Shown: positions 7,318 through 16,385, counted from the stretch's first letter. The stretch is DNA of 64,000 bases from Streptomyces sp. MJM8645 (GCF_001625365.1 NZ_LJJF01000001.1:6008501-6072500), one strand, 5' to 3'. The notes: generated by a model not told the origin, from the letters alone. Program-made: numbers and translations.

Positions 7318-9083
7318 CGGGCGGCGCTCCCGAGGGAGAGGGGGGCGGAGGTGCGGGAGGCCTGGGCGAGGACGGATCCGGCGAGCGGCGAGGGCAGGCG
7401 GACGTAGCCGGCCTGCCGGTCGGCCTTGCGCTCCCAGCGGGTGAGCAGGTTGGCCTTGGCCGGCAGCGGCACGCCCGCGAGCAGTGCCCGCAGCCGGGGC
7501 GGCCGGCCGTGGCCTGCCGCGTACTGCTCCAGGGTGTCCCGGACCACCTGCCACAGGGCGCCCTCCAGCTCGGGGTGGCGGTCGGCGAGGGCAGCGAGCA
7601 GTTCGGCGACGTGGTTGACCAGCAGGCAGTAGACCACCCGGTCCCAGCCGCGCTCGGCGTCGTACGTCATCGGCCCGGCGACCTCGGGCGGGAGGGCGGC
7701 CAGGATGTCGGCGTTGTGCTCGGGGACGAGCTTGGTGCCCTCCAGATCGCGGAAGAGCACCTGGGTGGGGTGCCCGGTGGCGTCTACGCCGATGAGCACG
7801 TTCTGCAGGTGCGGTTCCAGCACCACGCCGTGGTCGAAGTAGGCGGCGAGCACGGGCGGGATGAGCAGCCCCAGATAGGCCCGCCACCAGTCCAGGGCCT
7901 GGTAGGCGTCCGAACTCCCCTCCAGCAGACGGGAGATGTGGGCGGAGCTGGTCGGGTGCTCGTCGGCGACGGCGGCGGCCAGCAGCGGGGTGACGCCGGG
8001 TCGCAGTACGCCGCCGAAGCCCTCGCGGACGATCAGGCCGAAGCCCTCGTAGAGCGCCTGGTCGGGTCGGCCGTCGGCACCGGGCAGGGCGAGGGTGCGG
8101 AACGCGGGCTCGCGCAGCATCGCCGCGTCGGGGAAGCGCCGGGCGAGGTCGGCGAGGGCGGGGGCGAGCAGCCGGGTGAGCGCGACGGCTCCGGTGAGCT
8201 CGTAAGCGGCGTTCTTGCGCAGGCAGTTGGTGATGCGCACGTTGAGGCTGAACTTGAGGAAGGCGTCCGCGCCGTGGAGGGTGCGCACCGAGGCGGTGGC
8301 GGCGAACTCCTCGCCGCGCGGCCCGAGGTCGAGGACGTCACCGCGGTCCAGGGAATCGCGCAACAGCGGGTGATCGCCGATGAGTTGGTACTGCCAGGGG
8401 TGGGCGGGCAGCAGACGGTAGCCGTCCGGGACGTCGCCGAGGCCGTCCAGCAGGGCGCTCGCGCTCTCGTCCAGGGACTGCTCGGCGATCAGTTCGGTGC
8501 GGACGGCGAGGTGGCGCAGCGGGAACGCCGCACGGGACTCCGGGGCGTACCCGCGCCAGTCCCCCCGGGCGGCGGAGCGGGACTTGGGCGCCGGGTGGAA
8601 GCGGTGGCCGAACAGCAGGGCCTGCTCGGACTCCAGGTAGCGGTCCGGTCCGGAGGCCGGGCGGCCGGCCAGGCTCTGCCGGAGGCCGTCGTGGCTGGAG
8701 GTGACCTGGCCCAGGAACTCCTCGTTCACCGTGCCGGTGCGCAGCTCCAGTTCGTCCTGTACGTGTCCCGCCAGCTCGCGCCAGTCCAACTCCGCCCAGC
8801 TGCCGCCTCGTTCGATCTCGACCGGGCCGGTGAAGCGGTGCGCGCCGAGCAGCGAGGTGCGGCGCAGGGCGATCCGCAGCAGGGCGCCGCGCCGGGGCAG
8901 GCGCAGCAGCAGGCGGCCGTCGGCCACGGCGGTCTGGTGCTCGGGGGCGGAGACTTCGCGCAGCAGGCAGTTCAGCAGGGTGTGGGCCACCGCGTCGTCG
9001 GCGGTGGGCAGTTCGTGGCTGATCGGCTCGTGGCTGATCGGCTCGTGGGTGATCGACTTGTGGGTGATCGGCTCGGGGGTCAT
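7314..9083 (-). CDS. IucA/IucC-family NIS siderophore synthetase (PvsD-like position)
   Basis: This protein of about 589 aa is an NRPS-independent siderophore synthetase, which adenylates a carboxylate such as citrate and condenses it with an amine or alcohol. Family features seen are LLPAHPWQYQL, the KFSLNVRITNCLRKN stretch, VLEPHLQNVLIG and the RDLEGTKL segment with the FhuF-like C-terminal domain. It sits fourth in the order ligase-synthetase-exporter-synthetase-decarboxylase, as pvsD does. The start ATG at 9083 overlaps the MFS stop. The first 25 residues contain four ITHE/ISHE repeats from a 15-bp tandem repeat, so the functional N-terminus may lie nearer LPTADDAVAHTLL. Confidence 0.9.
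   Translation of the reverse strand: MTPEPITHKSITHEPISHEPISHELPTADDAVAHTLLNCLLREVSAPEHQTAVADGRLLLRLPRRGALLRIALRRTSLLGAHRFTGPVEIERGGSWAELDWRELAGHVQDELELRTGTVNEEFLGQVTSSHDGLRQSLAGRPASGPDRYLESEQALLFGHRFHPAPKSRSAARGDWRGYAPESRAAFPLRHLAVRTELIAEQSLDESASALLDGLGDVPDGYRLLPAHPWQYQLIGDHPLLRDSLDRGDVLDLGPRGEEFAATASVRTLHGADAFLKFSLNVRITNCLRKNAAYELTGAVALTRLLAPALADLARRFPDAAMLREPAFRTLALPGADGRPDQALYEGFGLIVREGFGGVLRPGVTPLLAAAVADEHPTSSAHISRLLEGSSDAYQALDWWRAYLGLLIPPVLAAYFDHGVVLEPHLQNVLIGVDATGHPTQVLFRDLEGTKLVPEHNADILAALPPEVAGPMTYDAERGWDRVVYCLLVNHVAELLAALADRHPELEGALWQVVRDTLEQYAAGHGRPPRLRALLAGVPLPAKANLLTRWERKADRQAGYVRLPSPLAGSVLAQASRTSAPLSLGSAAR
9014..9073 (-). repeat. 15-bp tandem repeat, 4 copies, at the N-terminus of an NIS synthetase
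   Basis: Four 15-bp units (two identical, two with changes; e.g. cgtggctgatcggct on the plus strand) encode repeated PISHE/SITHE pentapeptides directly after the start codon. The repeat is in frame and would permit length variation of the N-terminus without loss of the reading frame. Confidence 0.85.
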
Positions 9084-10300
9084 CGGCGACTCCAGCGCTG
9101 GCGGAGGGACGGGAGGGAGAATGCGGTGGCCGCGACGGCGGCCAGCAGGGCGGCGGCGGTGCCGGCCACCACGGGCGCGGCGGCGCCGAACTGCCCGTTG
9201 GCCAGCGCTGCGACGGCGCCGGCGGCGACGGCGCCGCCCTTGGAGACGAGTTCGAGCGTGCCGAACATCCGCCCGGGCGCGCGCCCTTGGGCCGCTCCGG
9301 CGGCGAGTACGGCGAGGCAGACCAGGCCGAGCGTGAGCCCGGCGCCGAGCAGCAGCCGGACGGCGACGAAGACCGGGAGCGAGTACGCGACGGCGTGCCC
9401 GGCCAGGCCGAGCGCGACGAAGCCGAAGCCGAGCGCGATGCCGGTGTGCGGGCGGGCGTGGAACAGCGTGTGGATGCGCGCGGCGAACACCAGGTAGCAC
9501 AGGTGCGGTAGGGCGAACAGCACGCCGGTGGTGGTGCCGGAGACGCCGGGCAGCCGTTGCTCGGCGAGCGAGATGAGATAGGGGAAGGAGATGACGGTGG
9601 CGAAGACGAAGACGAACTCGAAGACGTAGAGCGGGAGAAGCGGGGCGGCGGGTGCCCGCTCGACGCGTCCCTCCGACGCGGGGGCGGCCGCCGGACGGTC
9701 CGGCTCGGGCAGCAGGGACAGCAGCAGTGCGGCGGCGAGCGGGAGGACGGCCATCACCAGGTACTGGCGGTGCGGGTCGATCCACGGGGACAACGCACCG
9801 ACCAGGATCGGCGCGGCCACCAGGGCTGCCCGGGCGCTGCCCTGCATCAGGGTGAGTGCGCGGGACAGCCGCGGCCCGTCGAGGGCGGCGGCGAGGTAGC
9901 CGTTGGTGGCGGCGAAGGTGCCGCCGAGGAAGCCCTGGAGGACCAGTGCGAGGGTGAACGCGGGCAGACTGCCGGCGGCTCCGGCCAGCAGGAAGGAGAC
10001 GGTGAGCCCGAGTTGGGCGCGTAGCAGCAACCGCTTGCGGCCGTAGCGGTCGGCGAGCCGGCCCCACAGCGGTGCGCCGAGCGCGCTGAAGACCGTCGGG
10101 ACGATGTAGAGCACACCGGCCCACCGGGCCTGCGGATCGCCGAGCGTGGGCAGGATCGCGGTCAGGTACGGCGGCAGGCCCAGTGCGGCGAAGGAGGCGA
10201 CGAAGTAGCAGGCGGCGACGGCGTGCACCTGGCGGCGGCCGAGTCCACCGGAGTGGTCCGTCCCGTGGCCGGAGCGCTGTGGAACGGTCTCCACACTCAC
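9080..10300 (-). CDS. MFS transporter, probable siderophore exporter (PvsC-like)
   Basis: The 406-aa protein is an integral membrane carrier with about twelve hydrophobic segments and a major-facilitator loop motif after the second segment (GAPLWGRLADRYGRKRLLL). It lies between the two IucA/IucC synthetases with GTGA and ATGA overlaps on either side, exactly as the exporter PvsC lies in the vibrioferrin operon and SbnD near the staphyloferrin B synthetases. Export of the finished siderophore is therefore the likely role. The GTG start at 10300 is fixed by the overlap with the upstream stop. Confidence 0.88.
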   Translation of the reverse strand: MSVETVPQRSGHGTDHSGGLGRRQVHAVAACYFVASFAALGLPPYLTAILPTLGDPQARWAGVLYIVPTVFSALGAPLWGRLADRYGRKRLLLRAQLGLTVSFLLAGAAGSLPAFTLALVLQGFLGGTFAATNGYLAAALDGPRLSRALTLMQGSARAALVAAPILVGALSPWIDPHRQYLVMAVLPLAAALLLSLLPEPDRPAAAPASEGRVERAPAAPLLPLYVFEFVFVFATVISFPYLISLAEQRLPGVSGTTTGVLFALPHLCYLVFAARIHTLFHARPHTGIALGFGFVALGLAGHAVAYSLPVFVAVRLLLGAGLTLGLVCLAVLAAGAAQGRAPGRMFGTLELVSKGGAVAAGAVAALANGQFGAAAPVVAGTAAALLAAVAATAFSLPSLRQRWSRR

Positions 10301-12012
10301 CGGGCGATCCCGTTCGCCAGCAGGTAGTTGGGGCCGCTGGTGTAGTGCTTGTTGATGTCGGCGGCGCCTGAGCGCTGCTTGCTGAGCAAGGTCCCGGCGC
10401 TGACCATGGCCTTGACCGGCAGGCGTTCGGCCTCCAGCAGGTCCGTCCGCAGCGGCTCGCCGGCCGGCCCGATCCGGTCCACCGCCTCGGCCAGGCGCTT
10501 TCGCAACAGTGTGAGCACGTCAGTGAGTTCGGCGCGACGGTGCTCGGCGAGGCCGAACGCGAGCGCGCCGGTGCACAGGTGGCCGGTGATGGTGGTGAAC
10601 AGGTCGGTGAGCGCCCGGTCGTCGTCGCCGAAGATCCGGGCGTCGTCGAAGTCGGCCCGGGTCGGGGCGAGTTCGCCGAGGCGGGCGGGCATCCGGGCGG
10701 TGTGCACGCGCGGGCCGTCGTCGTCCTTGTAGAGCAGGCGCAGTCCGTCGTCGTCGAGTACCAGGGAGGTGTTCTGCTGGTGCGACTCCAGCGCTATGCC
10801 GTAGTCGAACAGCGTGGTCTGCCAGTCCAGCAGGAGTTCCAGCAAGGAGTCGTAGAAGGCGAGTTGGTCGCCGTCGTGGAAGCGGTCGGCGAGGTGGTCG
10901 AGCACCAGGCGACCGCCGGGCGCGGGGGCCAGCAGAGCGGCCAGCGGGACGGTGACGGCCCGCTCCAGCCCGGCGGGGTAGCGGCGCAGCAGGACGGCCA
11001 GCAGTTCGTGGCCGGCGTGCGCCCAGGTCTGCTCGTCGGCGTGCAGGACGCGGCCGGCGAAGCGCGGCTCGCGGGCCAGCACGGCCTCGATCAGGCGCTG
11101 GCCGGCGGCGCCGTCGAGCAGCGTGCCGGGCTTGATGGTGCGGCGGTTGAGCCGGCCCAGCGAGGCGGTGGCGAGCGGGAGTTTGAGGTGGCAGGCGGGG
11201 TCGTCGGCGACGGCGACGGTGCGCATGGAGAGCGTCGGCACGACGGTCAGGTACGGCCGTTCGGCGAGCACCGCGCGGCCGGCCAGGCCGACCGCCTCCA
11301 GCGCCTCGTCCAGCGGGGCGCCGACGGTGAGGGGGTGGACCGGCAGGGTGGTCCAGCCGTCGCCGGGGCAGGCGTCCGCAAGGCCCAACCAGGCCGGAGT
11401 GGGCCACCAGCTCGGGAGCGGACGCCGGCCGTGGGTGGTGAGGGCATCGGTCGGGACGGCCAGCCAGCGCAGCTCGAATGCGGGATGGAACTCCGGTGCA
11501 TAGGAGTTCAGTTGGGGTTCGGTGAGACCGGACCGGCCGCGCGCGGTCGGGTAGACGGGGTGGTCGAGGTAGGCGGCCAGGGTGTCGTGGCCGAGGGCGG
11601 CGGCCAGGCCGGTCCAGTCGGCCGGGTCCTCGCCGTACAGGTCGGTGAGCCGGGCGTGTACCTCGGGCCGTGCGCGCTCGTGCAGTTCCATGGTGGCGAG
11701 GGTCTGGCGGCACTCCTCGGCGAAGGCGGCCCAGCCGGGTCGGTCCTCGGCCTCGGCCAGACCGGCCAGGGCCGCCACGATGGCGTCCAGACCGGTGAGC
11801 CGACGCCCGGCCAGCTCCAGCAGGGGCAGCCGGGCGGCGTACTCGCACTGGAAGCCCTCGGCGGCGACGGGCAGGGCGAGTTCGGCGTCCGCGACGGTGA
11901 ACCAGGGGCCGTCCGCGCGGTCCTCCACGGCGCCGCGGGAGCGCAGGCCGAGGACATCCTCGCGCAGCAGGGCGGAGAGCACCCGCAGGGTGAGCTGCTC
12001 GTCGGCGGTCAC
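10297..12012 (-). CDS. IucA/IucC-family NIS siderophore synthetase (PvsB-like position)
   Basis: This 571-aa protein is the second NIS synthetase of the operon. It carries VHPLTVGAPLDEAL (in place of the usual HPWQ), the CHLKLPLATASLGRLNRRTIKPGTL stretch split around the nucleotide site, the ESHQQNTSLVL motif and an FhuF-like C-terminal half. Sequence divergence from the neighbour at 7314 suggests a different amine or acyl partner, as with PvsB versus PvsD. GTG at 12012 overlaps the ATP-grasp stop (GTGA). Which of the two enzymes acts first on citrate cannot be decided by reading. Confidence 0.88.
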   Translation of the reverse strand: MTADEQLTLRVLSALLREDVLGLRSRGAVEDRADGPWFTVADAELALPVAAEGFQCEYAARLPLLELAGRRLTGLDAIVAALAGLAEAEDRPGWAAFAEECRQTLATMELHERARPEVHARLTDLYGEDPADWTGLAAALGHDTLAAYLDHPVYPTARGRSGLTEPQLNSYAPEFHPAFELRWLAVPTDALTTHGRRPLPSWWPTPAWLGLADACPGDGWTTLPVHPLTVGAPLDEALEAVGLAGRAVLAERPYLTVVPTLSMRTVAVADDPACHLKLPLATASLGRLNRRTIKPGTLLDGAAGQRLIEAVLAREPRFAGRVLHADEQTWAHAGHELLAVLLRRYPAGLERAVTVPLAALLAPAPGGRLVLDHLADRFHDGDQLAFYDSLLELLLDWQTTLFDYGIALESHQQNTSLVLDDDGLRLLYKDDDGPRVHTARMPARLGELAPTRADFDDARIFGDDDRALTDLFTTITGHLCTGALAFGLAEHRRAELTDVLTLLRKRLAEAVDRIGPAGEPLRTDLLEAERLPVKAMVSAGTLLSKQRSGAADINKHYTSGPNYLLANGIAR

Positions 12013-13217
12013 GGGGTGATCTCCCAGCGGTTGGCGGCGCGGAACCGGGCGACGGCCGCGTCCACGGCCTCCTGATCGGCACCGATGGCCCACATCACGC
12101 CCAGGTAGTCGCGGTTGGTGCGGTAGTGCTCGTGCCGCTCGCCGAGCGGGCGCAGCGGGCGGTAGGCGAGCCGGACGCCGTCGCGCTCCTCGTCGTACGG
12201 GCCGGGGGCGGCGGTGAGGAGGCCGGCCCGGTCGGCGCAGACCACCTCGTTGCGGGCCCGGCGCGGGGTCGCGGCGCACTGCGCGCCGAGGTCCGCGGGG
12301 AGTTCCCGGCCGAGGTGGGTGGCGAGGATGTGTTCGAAGAGCGGGACGCCGAGGATTTCGGCGAGCATCAGGTCGCACTGGTCGCCGATGGCGCGGTAGT
12401 TGACCTCGATGATCCGGGCGCGGCCGTCCGGCTGCACGACGAACTCGGTGTGGCAGGCGCCGAGTCCGATGCCGAGCGCGTCGAGTTGGGCGAGCACCTG
12501 CGCGACCACCTCGGCGGGGTGCGCGGGGACGAACTCCAGCACCTCCTCGATGAAGTCCGGCGGCGGGGAGAGCTGCGTGCGGAAGCCGCCGAGGACGTGC
12601 CGGCGGCGGCCGTCGCCGAGGGTCTCCAGGGTGCACAGCCGGCCGTCCAGGAACTCCTCGACGACCAGCGTCGCGCCGGCCCGGCGGTGCTGGATCTCCC
12701 GGCAGCGGAGGGCGAGTTCGGCGGCGTCGGCGACCAGTGTGACGTCCTCGCTGGCCACTCCCTCACGGGGTTTGACCACGCACGGGAACGGCGGCTCCAG
12801 CTCGGCCGGGTCCTGCCCGGGGGCCAACTCGGCGGACCAGACGGCGTCCTGGCCGGTCAGGGCGAGGTGGCGGCGCAGCTGGCCCTTGTCCTTGGCCCGC
12901 AGCGCGGCCTTCCAGTCCTTTGCGGGGAGGCCGAAGTACTCGGCGGCCAGGGCGGTCTGGGTCTGCAAGTGGTCGCTGTTGCTGAACACCGCGTCGGGCG
13001 CGTGACGGCGGGAGACCAGGCTGATCACGGCGCGGAAGTCCCGGACGTCGCACTCCAGCACCTCGGGTGCGGTGAACGGGAGGTCGGCGTAGGCCTTCCG
13101 GTGGGGTTCGGCGTGGTCGGTCAGGACGGTGACGTCGAGCCTGAGCCGGGCGGCGGCGGGCAGGAAGCCGGCGGTGACCGAGTCGGTGGGGTTCAGGGCG
13201 AGCAGGTAGAGCCGCAT
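12009..13217 (-). CDS. ATP-grasp ligase of siderophore operon (PvsA-like)
   Basis: The 402-aa protein has an ATP-grasp fold like amino-acid ligases and PvsA: an N-terminal Rossmann region (MRLYLLALNP), FPCVVKPREGVASEDVTLV for the ATP lysine, EEFLDGRLCTLETL, and the metal-binding stretch GIGLGACHTEFVVQ with IIEVNYRAIGDQCDL. It should join an amino acid to a carboxylate during assembly of the siderophore. ATG at 13217 has an AAGGA ribosome site ten bases upstream and starts at the conserved beta strand; an upstream ATG would add a non-conserved tail. It is the first gene of the five-gene synthetic block, and no iron box lies directly before it. Confidence 0.85.
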   Translation of the reverse strand: MRLYLLALNPTDSVTAGFLPAAARLRLDVTVLTDHAEPHRKAYADLPFTAPEVLECDVRDFRAVISLVSRRHAPDAVFSNSDHLQTQTALAAEYFGLPAKDWKAALRAKDKGQLRRHLALTGQDAVWSAELAPGQDPAELEPPFPCVVKPREGVASEDVTLVADAAELALRCREIQHRRAGATLVVEEFLDGRLCTLETLGDGRRRHVLGGFRTQLSPPPDFIEEVLEFVPAHPAEVVAQVLAQLDALGIGLGACHTEFVVQPDGRARIIEVNYRAIGDQCDLMLAEILGVPLFEHILATHLGRELPADLGAQCAATPRRARNEVVCADRAGLLTAAPGPYDEERDGVRLAYRPLRPLGERHEHYRTNRDYLGVMWAIGADQEAVDAAVARFRAANRWEITP

Positions 13218-13294
13218 GGGGTGGTGGTCCTTGAGGGTGGTGACGGACGAGAGCGACGGCGGGCGGATCACGGGGCACGTCGGGAGGGCGGCGA

Positions 13295-13361
13295 ACAGAT
13301 GACAGGCGACAGCTGACAGATAACAGATTTCGAAATCTGTTATCTGTTTGTTGTCATCTGT
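13295..13361. terminator. Heptamer palindrome between receptor and synthesis genes
   Basis: A perfect 32-bp palindrome (13316-13347, centre tttcgaaa) is extended by an outer arm pair acagatgaca (13295-13304) and tgtcatctgt (13352-13361). It shares its core with the 62-bp palindrome at 6002. It follows the siderophore-binding protein gene (stop at 13440) and precedes the ATP-grasp gene, so it may terminate or reduce transcription between uptake and synthesis genes. A second GC hairpin lies at 13378-13405. Confidence 0.7.
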
Positions 13362-13439
13362 TCGTTGTCGGCTGTTCGGTGGCGGCTGCTGCTGTGGCCG
13401 CCACCGCTACCTCGCCCGCCCGCCGTCGTCCGTCGGCGG

Positions 13440-14429
13440 TTACTTGGGTGCGTCCACGCCCGCGGCCTTGGCGATGTCGCCGAGCATGGCGTCGGCGGCC
13501 TGGACGCCGATGCCGGACATCCAGGTCTCGTCCGGGACGTTGAAGACCTTGCTGTTCTTGACGGCGTTCAGGCCCTGCCAGACCGGGGTCTGCTGGACCT
13601 CGCTCTCCTTGGTCTTGGACGGGTCGTCGGCGGTGGTGACGAACACCAGGTCGGCGTCGGCCTGGTTGATCTGCTCGGCGCTCACCTCGACGATGTTCTT
13701 GTCGACGTCCTGGGCGGCCGGGCGGGCCAGGCCGACGTCCTTGAGCACCACGCCGCTGTAGGAGGCCTTGGCGTAGAGGCGGGTCGGTCCGGCCACGAAG
13801 CGGACCACCGAGGCGGTCGGCATGGCGCCGCCGTTCTTCGCCTTGATCGCCTCGCCGAGCTTGGTGGCCCGCGCCTCGTAGTCGGCGAGCGCCTTCTTGG
13901 CCTCGTCCTCCTTGCCGAGCGCCTGCGCGTAGAGGGCGAGGTTCTCCTTCCACGGGAACCCGGTGGTCTCGGCGAGCACGGTCGGCGCGATCGCGTTCAG
14001 CTGGTCGTAGACCTTGGCGTGGCGGACCTTGGAGGAGAGGATCAGGTCGGGCTTGAGGGAGGCGATCAGCTCCAGGTTCGGCTCGTTCATCGGGCCGACG
14101 TCCTTGGTGTCCTTGATCTTGTCCTTGAGGTAGTTCGGGAACCCGCCCTCGGTCTTCATGTGCGGCGACACCGCGCCGACCGGCGTGATGCCGAGCAGCG
14201 TGACGTCGTCCAGCTCGCCGCTGTCCAGCACCACGACGCGCTTGGGCTGGGCCTTGATCTGGGCCGTTCCGGCGGCGTGGGTGACGGTGCGCGGGAAGCC
14301 GGCGGAGGCGCCGGCGCTCGCGGAGGCGGCGTCCCCGCTCTGCTTGGTCCCGCCGTCGCTGCCGCAGGCGGCGAGCAGCGTGGTGGACAGGGCGACGGCG
14401 AGGACGGCGACGGGGAGGCGGCGGTTCAT
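13440..14429 (-). CDS. Iron-siderophore ABC transporter, substrate-binding lipoprotein
   Basis: The 329-aa protein starts with a lipoprotein signal peptide (hydrophobic stretch ending LLAAC, lipobox cysteine near residue 21) and a Ser/Ala linker. The rest is a FecB/FhuD-type periplasmic-binding fold with KRVVVLDSGELDDVTLLG and PNLELIASLKPDLIL. It would capture the ferric siderophore outside the membrane and hand it to the permeases encoded upstream on the same strand. An AAGGA site precedes the ATG. It is clearly paralogous to the lipoprotein at 28217-29221. Confidence 0.92.
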   Translation of the reverse strand: MNRRLPVAVLAVALSTTLLAACGSDGGTKQSGDAASASAGASAGFPRTVTHAAGTAQIKAQPKRVVVLDSGELDDVTLLGITPVGAVSPHMKTEGGFPNYLKDKIKDTKDVGPMNEPNLELIASLKPDLILSSKVRHAKVYDQLNAIAPTVLAETTGFPWKENLALYAQALGKEDEAKKALADYEARATKLGEAIKAKNGGAMPTASVVRFVAGPTRLYAKASYSGVVLKDVGLARPAAQDVDKNIVEVSAEQINQADADLVFVTTADDPSKTKESEVQQTPVWQGLNAVKNSKVFNVPDETWMSGIGVQAADAMLGDIAKAAGVDAPK

Positions 14430-14490
14430 GGGGTTCCTTGGATCGGGTCGAGCGGGTGTCGGGGGTGAGGAGCGTCAGGGGTGAGGAGCC

Positions 14491-14505
14491 GGGGGGGGGG
14501 GGGGG
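14491..14505 (+). repeat. G15 homopolymer
   Basis: Fifteen consecutive G residues (C on the transcribed minus-strand RNA) lie three bases after the ATPase stop and about 60 bases before the receptor start. Such a tract is prone to polymerase slippage and sequencing error; it is outside both reading frames. Confidence 0.9.
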
Positions 14506-14508
14506 CGG

Positions 14509-15351
14509 TCAGCGGTCGGCGGCGCGCGGCCGGGTCCGCGCCCGGGGGACGACCAGCGGCGTGCCGGTCTCCGGGTCGGGCACCACCCGGCACGGCACCT
14601 GGAACACGGCCTCGACCAGGTCGGCGGTGAGGACCTCGGCGGGCGGTCCGGCGGCGGCGAGCCGCCCGTTCTTGAGCACCACCAGGTGGTCGGCGTACCG
14701 GGCGGCCTGCCCGAGGTCGTGCAGCACCATGACGACGGTGCGTCCGGCCTCGGCGTGCAGGTCGGCGACCAGGTCGAGGACGTCGAGCTGGTGGCGCAGG
14801 TCGAGGAAGGTGGTCGGCTCGTCGAGCAGCAGCAGTTCGGTGTCCTGGGCCAGCGCGAGCGCGATCCAGGCGCGTTGGCGCTGCCCGCCGGAGAGCCGGT
14901 CGACCTGCTGGTCGCGCAGTTCGGCGGTGCCGGTCCGGGCGAGGGCGTCCTCGACGGCGGCCTGGTCGGTCTTGGACCACGGGCTGAGCATCCGCTGGTG
15001 CGGGTACCGGCCGAGCCGTACCAGCGCCTCGACGGTGATCGCCTCGGGGGTGACCGGCTGCTGCGGCAGCAGGCCCATCCGCTTGGCGAGGGCCCGGGCG
15101 GACATCCGGTGGATGTCGGAGCCGTCCAGGGTGACGGTGCCGGCGGCGGGGTCGAGCAGCCGGACCAGTCCGCGCAGCAGGGTGGACTTGCCGCAGGCGT
15201 TGGGCCCGACGATGGCGGTGACGGCGCCGCCGGGCAGTTCGAGGTCGAGCCCGTCGACGATCGTGCGGTCGCCGTAGCGCAGGTCGAGGCCGTGCGCGGC
15301 GAGCCGGTTGGCGGTGGTGGTGACGGACTCGACGGTCGTCGTGGGCGTCAT
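14509..15351 (-). CDS. Iron-siderophore ABC transporter, ATP-binding protein
   Basis: The 280-aa protein has all motifs of a FepC-type ATPase: Walker A GPNACGKST, Q-loop LLPQQ, signature LSGGQRQRAW, Walker B LLLLDEPTTFLD and the switch His in VLHDL. It powers import of the ferric siderophore through the two FecCD permeases just upstream. The start ATG shares one base with the stop of the preceding permease (TGATG), so translation is coupled. The C-terminus (RARTRPRAADR) is basic and low-complexity. Confidence 0.95.
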   Translation of the reverse strand: MTPTTTVESVTTTANRLAAHGLDLRYGDRTIVDGLDLELPGGAVTAIVGPNACGKSTLLRGLVRLLDPAAGTVTLDGSDIHRMSARALAKRMGLLPQQPVTPEAITVEALVRLGRYPHQRMLSPWSKTDQAAVEDALARTGTAELRDQQVDRLSGGQRQRAWIALALAQDTELLLLDEPTTFLDLRHQLDVLDLVADLHAEAGRTVVMVLHDLGQAARYADHLVVLKNGRLAAAGPPAEVLTADLVEAVFQVPCRVVPDPETGTPLVVPRARTRPRAADR

Positions 15352-16385
15352 CAGTTGCTCCTCTGGGGAGGCCGGCCCTGGCGGATCATCAGCGCCAGGA
15401 GCCAGGGCGCGCCGAGCGTGGCGGTGACGGCACCGACCGGCAGGCCGTGGACGGGGATCACGTGGAGCACGAGGAGGTCGGCGGACAGCAGCAGGACGGC
15501 GCCGGTGAGCGCGGTGAGTCCGAGCGTGCCGAGGGTGGGCGGCCCGGCGAGCAGCCGGACCAGATGCGGCACGGCGAGCGCGACGAACGCGACCGGGCCG
15601 GTGAGGGCGGCGGCCAGCGAGGCGAGGGTGATGCCGAGCAGCAGCAGCCAGAGCCGGTCCCGGCCGGGGTTGAGGCCGAGGCCGCCGGCCGAGTCGTCGC
15701 CGAGGTCGAGGACCGAGATCCGCCGCTGGCAGAGCAGCACGGCCAGGGCGGTCAGCGCGATGGCGGTGCCGCCGATCCAGACCTCGGTCCAGTTGCGGCC
15801 GTAGAGCGAGCCGGTGGTCCACTGCATCGCGGAGGAGGCCAGCTCGGCCGGGAACCGTACGATCATCAGGTTCACGGCGGCGGCGAGGCCCTGCTGCACC
15901 GCCAGGCCGACCAGCACCAGCCGGGTGACGGCCATCTTCGACCGCCAGGCGAGGCCGCCGAGCAGCAGCGCCGCCAGCAGTCCGCCGCCGAGCGCGGCCA
16001 GCGGGATCAGCTGCTGGGAGGCGCCGGTGGCGAGCATCAGCACCGCGCCGAAGGACGCGCCGCCGGTGACACCGATGGTGTCGGGGGAGGCCAGCGGGTT
16101 GCGGAAGAGCCGCTGGAGCATCGAGCCGGCCATCGCCAGCCCGGCCCCGGCGATCAGCGCCGACACCACCCGGGGCGCCCGGAACTGCTGCACCACCAGG
16201 ACGTTTCCGGGTTCGCCCTGCCCGACCAGGGCGCGCAGCGCGTCCCATCCGGACAGGCTCACCTGTCCGGTGCCGAGCGCGACGCCGGTCAGCACCACCA
16301 GGACGACGGCGGCCAGCGCCGACCACGCGGCGGTGCGGGCCCGGCGGCGGGCGAGTGTGCCGACGGGCACGGCGAGCGCGGTCAC
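15351..16385 (-). CDS. FecCD-family iron-siderophore permease (second)
   Basis: This 344-aa integral membrane protein has the FecCD hallmarks: RAPRVVSALIAGAGLAMAGSMLQ in the first third, RNPLASPDTIGVTGGASFGAVL, and the C-terminal GPVAFVALAVPHLVRLLAGP segment. About nine to ten membrane segments are expected. It pairs with the upstream permease to form the import channel. The GTG start at 16385 is fixed by the GTGA overlap with the upstream gene. Confidence 0.93.
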   Translation of the reverse strand: MTALAVPVGTLARRRARTAAWSALAAVVLVVLTGVALGTGQVSLSGWDALRALVGQGEPGNVLVVQQFRAPRVVSALIAGAGLAMAGSMLQRLFRNPLASPDTIGVTGGASFGAVLMLATGASQQLIPLAALGGGLLAALLLGGLAWRSKMAVTRLVLVGLAVQQGLAAAVNLMIVRFPAELASSAMQWTTGSLYGRNWTEVWIGGTAIALTALAVLLCQRRISVLDLGDDSAGGLGLNPGRDRLWLLLLGITLASLAAALTGPVAFVALAVPHLVRLLAGPPTLGTLGLTALTGAVLLLSADLLVLHVIPVHGLPVGAVTATLGAPWLLALMIRQGRPPQRSN

